Shown here piece after piece: positions 1 to 5,065 of a DNA stretch of 5,065 nt. Both the position numbers and the translations under genes were made by a program. The stretch comes from an uncultured Eubacteriales bacterium (GTDB lineage Bacteria > Bacillota > Clostridia > Lachnospirales > Lachnospiraceae), in assembly GCA_900313765.1 (NCBI GenBank), contig OMSN01000154.1, forward strand, positions 1 through 5,065. Reading direction: 5' to 3'. Positions within the stretch are counted from its first letter, which is position 1. Every line of letters begins with the position of its first letter. The notes under the pieces were generated by a model. That model worked only from the letters and a program-made list of their open reading frames with translations, was not told where the DNA came from and made no database searches.

Positions 1-80
1 CCATGGAGTTTTCCGATGATATAGCTGGTCTGAAACAGACCAAATGCATATCCAATTGCAAAACAAGCGATTCTTATCAT
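1..80 (-). CDS. plsY: PlsY, acyl-phosphate:glycerol-3-phosphate acyltransferase (N-terminal fragment, runs off the window)
   Basis: Only the first 26 codons are visible, reading MIRIACFAIGYAFGLFQTSY and then IIGKLH. A hydrophobic first membrane segment (about residues 2-22) with an IGY-FG-FQTSYIIG pattern is typical of the PlsY N-terminus in Clostridia. PlsY is a polytopic membrane enzyme that moves the acyl group from acyl-phosphate to glycerol 3-phosphate, the first acylation step of phospholipid synthesis in most Gram-positive bacteria. The ATG overlaps the der stop codon as ATGA (77-80), which suggests translational coupling. The order DUF512 gene, der, plsY is common in Clostridia and supports the call. 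The catalytic loops lie outside the window, so the call rests on the N-terminal pattern plus context. Confidence 0.85.
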   Translation of the reverse strand, partial: MIRIACFAIGYAFGLFQTSYIIGKLH

Positions 81-1414
81 AATTCAGGCTGCTCTTTCTT
101 GGCGCGTTCTCTTGTGATGATCCGTATTGCCGTACCTTTGAATCCGAATGCGGTTCGGATCTGGTTCTCAATATAGCGCTCATATGAAAAATGCATCAGT
201 TTCTTGTCATTTACAAACAGAACAAATGTGGGCGGCGCAACGCCTACCTGTGTCATATAGTAGCACTTCAGCCGCTTGCCCTTGTCCATCGGCGGCTGCT
301 GCAGCGCAACTGCCTCTGAGAGGATCTCATTCAGCACACCGGTACCGACCCTGCGGTTCGCGCTCTCTATAACCTCGTCGACCATTGAATAGAGTCTGGT
401 GAGCCTCTGACCGCTCTTGGCGGAAATAAACAGAATATCCGCATATGCCATGAAGGACAGTGTCTGACGGATCTTGTCAGAGAACTTCTTCACCGTATGG
501 GTATCCTTCTCAACAGCATCCCACTTATTGACTGCGATGATGATCCCCTTGCCTCTCTCATGGGCAATTCCGGCGATCTTTGCGTCCTGCTCGGTCACAC
601 CCTCTGTAGCATCAATGACAACGACCACGACATCAGCACGCTCCACGGCACCGACCGCGCGGACAATCATATAGTGTTCCAGATCTTCTTTGATACGGTT
701 CTTGCGGCGGATTCCTGCAGTATCAATAAACACATACTCTTTTCCGTCGTACTTCACCACCGTATCCACGGCATCTCTGGTCGTTCCCGCAATATCCGAG
801 ACGATCAGACGGTCTTCTCCGAGCAGGCGGTTGATGATGGAACTCTTACCCACGTTGGGTTTTCCGACAATGGCGACCTTCGGTCTGGTGTCCTCCTCCT
901 CAGAAGCATTCTTTTCGGGAAGCCTCTTCAGGACCTCATCCAACAGATCGCCGATCCCGGTCCGGTTCGCAGCGGACACCGGGTAAGGATCCCCGATCCC
1001 CAGATTGTAGAACTCATAGACCGCAGCCTCGTCTCTGACAAAGCTGTCCACCTTATTGACAACCAGCAGGACCGGCTTATGGCTGCGCCTGAGCATGTCT
1101 GCGACCTTGGCATCCGCATCCACCAGTCCCTGTTTGAGATCCGTCATGAAGAGGATCACATCCGCGGTATCGATGGCGATCTGCGCCTGTTCTCTCATCT
1201 GCGAGAGGATAATATCATTTGTATCCGGCTCAATACCGCCGGTGTCGATCATGGTGAAACTGCGGTCCAGCCATTCCACATCTGCATAGATGCGGTCTCT
1301 GGTGACACCCGGGGTATCCTGTATAATCGATATTCTTGAGCCGGCAAGGGCATTGAACAGCGTGGACTTACCCACATTCGGCCGACCCACAATTGCAACA
1401 ATCGGTTTACTCAT
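77..1414 (-). CDS. der: Der (EngA), tandem-domain GTPase for 50S ribosome assembly
   Basis: The protein has 445 residues, a normal length for Der. It carries two complete GTPase domains. Domain 1 has the P-loop GRPNVGKS (10-17), DTPGVTRD (33-40), DTGG (57-60), NKVD (120-123) and SAA (147-149). Domain 2 has GKPNVGKS (184-191), DTAG (231-234), NKWD (296-299) and SAK (331-333). An acidic linker (about 168-176) joins them. The C-terminal KH-like domain (about 350-437) includes PPTFVLFVN and ends in the basic stretch RERAKK. Der is a cytoplasmic GTPase needed for maturation of the large ribosomal subunit. The ATG at 1412-1414 starts 6 bases after the upstream stop codon, and AGGATAGG at the end of the upstream gene supplies the ribosome binding site. 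All nucleotide-binding motifs are intact and no anomaly is seen. It lies between the DUF512 gene and plsY in one apparent operon. Confidence 0.98.
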   Translation of the reverse strand: MSKPIVAIVGRPNVGKSTLFNALAGSRISIIQDTPGVTRDRIYADVEWLDRSFTMIDTGGIEPDTNDIILSQMREQAQIAIDTADVILFMTDLKQGLVDADAKVADMLRRSHKPVLLVVNKVDSFVRDEAAVYEFYNLGIGDPYPVSAANRTGIGDLLDEVLKRLPEKNASEEEDTRPKVAIVGKPNVGKSSIINRLLGEDRLIVSDIAGTTRDAVDTVVKYDGKEYVFIDTAGIRRKNRIKEDLEHYMIVRAVGAVERADVVVVVIDATEGVTEQDAKIAGIAHERGKGIIIAVNKWDAVEKDTHTVKKFSDKIRQTLSFMAYADILFISAKSGQRLTRLYSMVDEVIESANRRVGTGVLNEILSEAVALQQPPMDKGKRLKCYYMTQVGVAPPTFVLFVNDKKLMHFSYERYIENQIRTAFGFKGTAIRIITRERAKKEQPEL

Positions 1415-1420
1415 ATATTC

Positions 1421-2773
1421 CTATCCTATTCTGTTTCCTGTCACTGCTTCTACGAAGCTCCGACCGTCCGATTCTACAATAACGGTTTTTATTTGTAAAG
1501 TTTCCTCGACCTGTTCCACGGTCATATCGTCCAGAAAAACATTCTCACCGCTGCGGAGCATATTGGCCGGCAGGAGCAGTTCCTCTCCCAGATCCCGGCC
1601 GGCAAGCTGCGCTGTCAGGTCCTGCCCGGTGATCAGACCGGATACTGTGATCAGTTCTCCGAAGAAATGATTGGTGATCGGCACTACGTCTGCACGCACC
1701 TGCGGAAACACCTCGGTGATCTCCCGGACCAGCCCGTCCAGGATCGGGCCGACCAGCCGTCCTGTGGCTATGGTTATATGCCGGCTGCGCGCCTTCCTGC
1801 CTGCAGACCTTCGAAGTTCCTCACGGATCTCTTCTGTCAGAAGACGGACCATTCCGACTCCGTTCTCCAGCTGCAGATATCCGTCGTAACTCTCCTCCGG
1901 CGGCAGCTCTCTTCCTGCCATGATATACCACTCATCGCTGGCATGAACCAGATGTGTGCCGTATCTGGTCATATAGTATTGCTGCCATCTCTCGATCTGG
2001 TCGATCACAGGACCGGCCGAATCAGCGTCAAAGGGGATCAGCTTCGGAAGGCGGTCCCGGAACCTGGTCAGGCCGACAGGAACAACAGAAACACTCTTCA
2101 GTTCCGGCAGGTACTGTTCAAACTCGCGCAGTGAATACTCCAGTTCTTCCCCGTCATTGATCCCTCTGCACAGAACGATCTGCCCGTTCAGTTCGATCCC
2201 GGCTTCCTTCAGACGCCGTATTCTCGGGAAGACATCTCCTGCTGTACGGTTGTGCAGCATCTCGCAGCGAAGCGCCGGATTCATCGTATGAAAAGAGATA
2301 TTGATCGGTTCCAGATGATACCGGATGATCCTGTCGATATCATGGTCCGACATGTTCGTCAGTGTGATGTAATTGCCCTGCAGGAAACTCAGCCTGGCAT
2401 CATCATCATGGAAATAAAGTGTATCCCGCATGCCTTTTGGCATCTGATTCACAAAACAGAATATGCACCGGTTCCGGCAGGAGCGGTACTCATCCATCAG
2501 ACCGCTCTCGAATTCGATTCCCAGATCCTCGTCAGGCTCCTTCTCGATCTCCAGTTCCCACTCCTCCGGCTCGTCTTCCTCCATGGAGTTTCCCTTGCGG
2601 ATCACGACCGTCAGTTCCTCATCCTGTGTCAGGTATCTGTAGTCGAAAACATCCTCTACTTCCTGATCATTGATGGAGATCAGAACATCCCCCGGTTCAA
2701 CGCCCAGTTCCTCCGCGATCGATCCCGGAGCGACTGACTGTATCTTATGAATATTTTTATGATCCAGAGGCAT
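1421..2773 (-). CDS. PDZ / radical SAM / DUF512 domain protein, function unknown
   Basis: The protein is 450 residues from the chosen ATG (2771-2773). Three parts are visible. A PDZ-like domain (about 5-60) includes VAPGSIAEELGVEPGDVL. An acidic linker (about 64-90) follows. A radical SAM core holds the cluster motif C99-x3-C103-x2-C106 (CRNRCIFC), then NQMPKGMRDTLY, DDDARLSFLQGNYITLTN and ISFHTMNPALR. The C-terminal DUF512 region contains VVPITNHFFGELITVSGLIT and a late ENVFLDDM. The three cysteines imply a 4Fe-4S cluster that cleaves S-adenosylmethionine, and the PDZ domain suggests peptide or protein binding; the substrate is not known. A GTG 12 codons upstream keeps the frame open, but it lies inside the prs terminator hairpin. 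The ATG fits better because the PDZ homology begins just after it. Its ribosome binding site is only moderate (GAGG 11 bases upstream, or GGAAG 4 bases upstream). I see no convincing promoter between the terminator and this start. Confidence 0.9.
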   Translation of the reverse strand: MPLDHKNIHKIQSVAPGSIAEELGVEPGDVLISINDQEVEDVFDYRYLTQDEELTVVIRKGNSMEEDEPEEWELEIEKEPDEDLGIEFESGLMDEYRSCRNRCIFCFVNQMPKGMRDTLYFHDDDARLSFLQGNYITLTNMSDHDIDRIIRYHLEPINISFHTMNPALRCEMLHNRTAGDVFPRIRRLKEAGIELNGQIVLCRGINDGEELEYSLREFEQYLPELKSVSVVPVGLTRFRDRLPKLIPFDADSAGPVIDQIERWQQYYMTRYGTHLVHASDEWYIMAGRELPPEESYDGYLQLENGVGMVRLLTEEIREELRRSAGRKARSRHITIATGRLVGPILDGLVREITEVFPQVRADVVPITNHFFGELITVSGLITGQDLTAQLAGRDLGEELLLPANMLRSGENVFLDDMTVEQVEETLQIKTVIVESDGRSFVEAVTGNRIG

Positions 2774-2794
2774 AGCACTTCCGTCCTCATTTTG

Positions 2795-2820
2795 AAAAAG
2801 CCCGGGCACAGCCGGGCTTT
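2795..2820 (-). terminator. Rho-independent terminator of prs
   Basis: Read on the minus strand, a perfect 9-bp stem AAAGCCCGG / CCGGGCTTT encloses a 6-base loop, and the 3' side runs into five Ts. It begins 32 bases past the prs stop codon. It is partly symmetric, but the T-run is longer on the minus strand, and no gene on the plus strand would use it. It separates prs from the DUF512-der-plsY genes, although some read-through could feed them. Confidence 0.88.
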
Positions 2821-2852
2821 CCTGTCTGATTACTGTTCTGATTCCTGTTCAT

Positions 2853-4016
2853 TCATCGATTCAGCTGTTTCAGCAGCTGGTTGATCTTGCTGGTCGGAGA
2901 CTGGATCTCGCTGATCGACAGATCATGGTTCAGATGATCGATGATGGATGCAAGATACTCTGTCATATCCGCCTCCGCATACCATTCTCTGGTAAGCAGT
3001 TCGGGCGGACGATAATTCAGGTTGGTCGTCACAACCTTGGAGATGTATCCCTTCTCATAATAATCGTCAAAAGCATCCAGACCGTCTGTGAACAGACCAA
3101 ACGTCGTACAGATGAATACCTTGTTCGCGCCTTTTTCCTTGATCTGTTTCGCAACATCCAGCATACTTCCGCCGGAAGAGATCATATCATCAATGACAAG
3201 CACATCCTTGCCGGCCACGGAAGATCCGAGGAATTCATGCGCCACGATCGGATTCTTTCCATTGACTATCCTTGTATAGTCACGCCTCTTATAGAACATT
3301 CCAAGTTCCAGCCCGAGGATGTTGGCAAAATAAACCGAGCGCTCCATGGCACCTTCGTCCGGGCTGACCACCATGGCAGTGTCCTTGGCAAGGTGCAGAT
3401 CCGGGACAGACTGTACCAGTGCCTTCAGGAACTGGTAGGTAGGCATAAAGGAGTCAAATCCCGACAGCGGAATGGCATTCTGGACACGCGGATCATGCGC
3501 GTCAAAGGTCACGATATTCGCCACGCCCATGGCCGCCAGTTCTTCCAGGAAGACCGCGCAGTCCAGAGATTCTCTCTTGGTACGCCTGTGCTGCCTGCCG
3601 CCGAACAGGAACGGCATGATCACCGTGATCCTCTTTGCCTTACCGTTGGCAGCCGAGATCACTCTCTTCAGATCTTCATAATGATTGTCCGGTGACATGT
3701 GGTTGATCTGACCACACACTTTATAGGTGATGCTGTAGTTGAGGACATCGATCATGATATAGAGATCTGCTCCGCGGACGGAGTCATTGATGACCCCCCT
3801 GCCCTCACCGGTTCCATAACGCGGACAGCTGAAATCCACCAGATAGCTGTCTTCACAGTAGCCCTTCAGCGGAAAGTTGATCCTGGCCAGCGGAGACTTT
3901 CTCCTCATCTCGGAGAGATCCTTGTCAACGACCTTCGCAAACTCCCTGCAGCCTTCAAGCGCTGCAATCTTCAATGGTCCTGTGGGAAGAGAATCTAACT
4001 GTATATCGATCGCCAT
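2853..4016 (-). CDS. prs: Ribose-phosphate pyrophosphokinase (PRPP synthase), long clostridial form
   Basis: The enzyme makes 5-phosphoribosyl-1-pyrophosphate from ribose 5-phosphate and ATP, feeding purine, pyrimidine, NAD, histidine and tryptophan synthesis in the cytoplasm. The protein has 387 residues against roughly 310-320 for classical Prs. The extra length is spread over the N-terminal half (about 45-110) and a C-terminal tail ending in SPTSKINQLLKQ. Recognisable parts are SVRGADLYIMID (79-90), the ATP-loop equivalent PFLFGGRQHRRTKRES (135-150), FDAHD with H174 (171-175), VVSPDEGAMER (216-226), the catalytic-loop KRRDY (243-247), the PRPP-binding loop VIDDMISSGGS (274-284) and VVTTNL (328-333). 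Classical enzymes have RQDRK and DLH where this one has RQHRR and DAH. The start is fixed by AGGAGG 5 bases upstream. Its own promoter and terminator suggest a single-gene transcript. Assignment to the Prs family is firm; regulation by phosphate or ADP in this long form cannot be judged from sequence. Confidence 0.95.
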   Translation of the reverse strand: MAIDIQLDSLPTGPLKIAALEGCREFAKVVDKDLSEMRRKSPLARINFPLKGYCEDSYLVDFSCPRYGTGEGRGVINDSVRGADLYIMIDVLNYSITYKVCGQINHMSPDNHYEDLKRVISAANGKAKRITVIMPFLFGGRQHRRTKRESLDCAVFLEELAAMGVANIVTFDAHDPRVQNAIPLSGFDSFMPTYQFLKALVQSVPDLHLAKDTAMVVSPDEGAMERSVYFANILGLELGMFYKRRDYTRIVNGKNPIVAHEFLGSSVAGKDVLVIDDMISSGGSMLDVAKQIKEKGANKVFICTTFGLFTDGLDAFDDYYEKGYISKVVTTNLNYRPPELLTREWYAEADMTEYLASIIDHLNHDLSISEIQSPTSKINQLLKQLNR

Positions 4017-4021
4017 GCATT

Positions 4022-4027
4022 CCTCCT
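4022..4027 (-). promoter_or_regulatory. Ribosome binding site of prs
   Basis: A full AGGAGG lies 5 bases before the ATG at 4014-4016. It selects this ATG over an out-of-frame ATG at 4018-4020, which sits too close to the site. Confidence 0.9.
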
Positions 4028-4084
4028 GCAGTATTTTTCTTGTCTGTACTCCTCGTCCTGCCGTGGTTCCTGACCGGCATACAC

Positions 4085-4113
4085 ATTATAGACGAGAGGC
4101 CATCGGTGTGCAA
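4085..4113 (-). promoter_or_regulatory. prs: Sigma-A (sigma-70 type) promoter of prs
   Basis: On the minus strand, TTGCAC (4108-4113) and a perfect -10 TATAAT (4085-4090) are separated by exactly 17 bases. The -35 box matches the consensus TTGACA at only its first three positions. Transcription would start near 4078, giving a leader of about 60 bases before prs. The promoter sits between the pgeF stop (4130-4132) and prs. The leader (4017-4078) shows no convincing riboswitch, attenuator or operator to my eye. Confidence 0.8.
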
Positions 4114-4129
4114 GCAAAGAAGCGAAGTG

Positions 4130-4920
4130 TCAGCGCAGCATGAGCACCGCCGCCTGATTTCCGCGCTTTCCGAAACTTGCCCTGTGCGAGAACAGGTAAT
4201 CCTTGTTGCAGGCAGTGCACAGATCCGGCAGGGATATATTCTGCTTCTTAAGGCCGGCTTCCAGGAAGTTCTCCATGCAGGCCCGCTGCAGGTTTACATG
4301 GTACTTCTGCTCTCCGGACTCTGTCAGGCGCCCTGCTTAGACGGATCCGATCCGTAGACTTCCCGCATCATGCGAACTGCCTTCGATCCGATTCCCTTGA
4401 TCGTTCCTCTCCACCCGGAGTGAACATTGGCAATCGCCTTATGGACCGGATCCACAAGGAGCAGCGGAACACAGTCCGCATAGAAGGTCATCAGTGCCTG
4501 TCCGGTAATGTCTGTCATCATACCGTCTGTATCATGATACTCATTGGGCCGTACGAATCCATTTCCGCGATCTATATCCTGCATGATGCGGATATTGTCC
4601 GTGTGAGTCTGGTTCGAAAAGATCAGCGCATCTGTCGTATAACCCACAGCTGCTGCCAGCCTCTCGTGGTTCTCGCGCAGCTTAGCCCTGCACTCTTCCT
4701 CCGACACTTCCATATGCATCGCGACTTCTCTGGCAAGGCTCAGGTTCAGGGATCCGACATCCCCCACAGAAACGCCGCCGACTCTCGTGCTGTATCCATT
4801 TACAATAAAATCAAACTGGTCGAGGATCGGAAAGGAAAACCATTCCACCCCGTTATCGCAGTGATAGGTCAGATGATCCACTTTCCGCCTCAGTTTCTTA
4901 CGGATGTAATTCGTTTCCAT
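4130..4920 (-). pseudogene. pgeF: Broken pgeF (YfiH/YlmD, laccase-domain peptidoglycan editing factor), internal deletion plus frameshift
   Basis: The first open part (4324-4920, 198 residues) has the family's N-terminal core: STRVGGVS (44-51), SNQTH with H106, DTDGMMTD (130-137), YADCVPLLLVD with C150 and NVHSGWRG with H167. H106, C150 and H167 correspond to the metal-binding His-Cys-His set of the family. After GSDPSK the frame stops at 4324-4326. The family's C-terminus follows in another frame, open from 4336 to the stop at 4130-4132: KYHVNLQRACMENFLEAG, then DLCTACNKDYLFSHR and KRGNQAAVLML. The expected middle (the IGPSI...CYEV region, about 40-55 residues) is absent, so this is more than a simple frameshift. 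Intact members hydrolyse misincorporated UDP-MurNAc-L-Ser in E. coli, and relatives have purine nucleoside phosphorylase activity. The ATG has AGGAG 6 bases upstream and lies 32 bases after yraN. An assembly error is the main alternative to a true pseudogene. Confidence 0.85.
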
Positions 4921-4952
4921 CTCTTTCTCCTGTTATCTATCCCACGGCATGT

Positions 4953-5065
4953 TCACAGATTCCATGAAAAGGCATTCCGGACCAGTGTAATCCTGCCCGC
5001 ATCTATGGAAACCACGTCAAAACGCACCGGTGTCTCATCAGACAGTCTGTTCTTGAACATATACC
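4953..5065 (-). CDS. yraN: YraN/UPF0102 family protein (C-terminal fragment, 5' end outside the window)
   Basis: The last 36 residues are visible and end at the TGA at 4953-4955. They contain MFKNRLSDETPVRFDVVSID and, a few residues later, ITLVRNAFSWNL. The RFDVV...I...NAF pattern is the characteristic C-terminal strand and tail of the YraN/UPF0102 family, which has an endonuclease-like fold related to Holliday-junction resolvases. Its cellular role is poorly defined. The catalytic acidic residues would lie upstream, outside the window. It precedes pgeF by 32 bases on the same strand, which suggests co-transcription. The fragment is too short for full certainty, but the signature is distinctive. 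Confidence 0.8.
   Translation of the reverse strand, partial: YMFKNRLSDETPVRFDVVSIDAGRITLVRNAFSWNL

Noticed and set aside
27..41. Perfect inverted repeat GGTCTG-AAA-CAGACC
   Set aside because: It lies within plsY codons for the conserved GLFQT motif, has no T-run and has only a 3-base loop. Most likely a coding coincidence.
1056..1083. Consensus-like plus-strand promoter: TTGACA, 16 bases, TATGGC
   Set aside because: It falls inside der, where TTGACA is the complement of codons around the NKVD motif. The -10 box is weak and no plus-strand gene follows.
497..1339. Long open frame on the plus strand (280 codons) opposite der
   Set aside because: It lies wholly antisense to a firmly identified der gene, and its translation has no recognisable domain. 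I attribute it to codon bias of der.
2581..2594. Near-identical 14-base match to the window's first bases (CCATGGAGTTT shared)
   Set aside because: The two copies lie in unrelated genes (DUF512 and plsY) in different contexts. A match this short is not evidence of a repeat family.
2925..3695. Long open frame on the plus strand (256 codons) opposite prs
   Set aside because: It is antisense to an intact prs with all expected motifs. The translation is rich in His, Arg and Ile and has no family pattern, as expected for a shadow frame.
4324..4345. Programmed ribosomal frameshift in pgeF
   Set aside because: No slippery heptamer is seen, and a frameshift alone would not restore the missing 40-55 conserved residues, so a deletion explains the site better.
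3974..4357. Plus-strand open frame (127 codons) spanning the prs-pgeF gap
   Set aside because: It crosses the minus-strand prs promoter and the pgeF C-terminal coding remnant. The minus-strand remnant matches PgeF clearly, so the plus frame is a shadow.

Overview
All genes in this window lie on the minus strand, so they read from right to left. The gene content, roughly 50% GC, the strong AGGAGG-type ribosome binding sites and the order DUF512 radical SAM gene, der, plsY point to a Gram-positive Clostridia genome. Lachnospiraceae or a close relative is most likely. That placement is an inference from gene order and protein style, not from a marker gene.

In transcription order the layout is as follows. 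(1) At 4953-5065 is the 3' end of a YraN/UPF0102 nuclease-like gene. (2) At 4130-4920 is a pgeF (YfiH/laccase-domain) gene that looks broken. Its N-terminal two thirds end at a premature stop at 4324-4326, and its C-terminal third continues in another frame, with about 40-55 family residues missing between them. (3) A well-formed sigma-A promoter at 4085-4113 and an AGGAGG site precede prs, a long-form ribose-phosphate pyrophosphokinase (2853-4016). (4) An intrinsic terminator at 2795-2820 follows prs, so prs looks like a single-gene transcription unit. (5) A PDZ / radical SAM / DUF512 protein of unknown function (1421-2773) comes next, then the ribosome-assembly GTPase gene der (77-1414), then the start of plsY (1-80). 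The last three are tightly packed, with a 6-bp gap and then a 4-bp ATGA overlap, and are almost certainly one operon.

The themes are housekeeping: PRPP supply, ribosome assembly, phospholipid synthesis and cell-wall quality control. I found no mobile element, CRISPR array, tRNA, rRNA or defence system, and no stretch above 300 bases lacks a gene. The point most worth checking is the broken pgeF. The DUF512 radical SAM protein is the least understood gene here.
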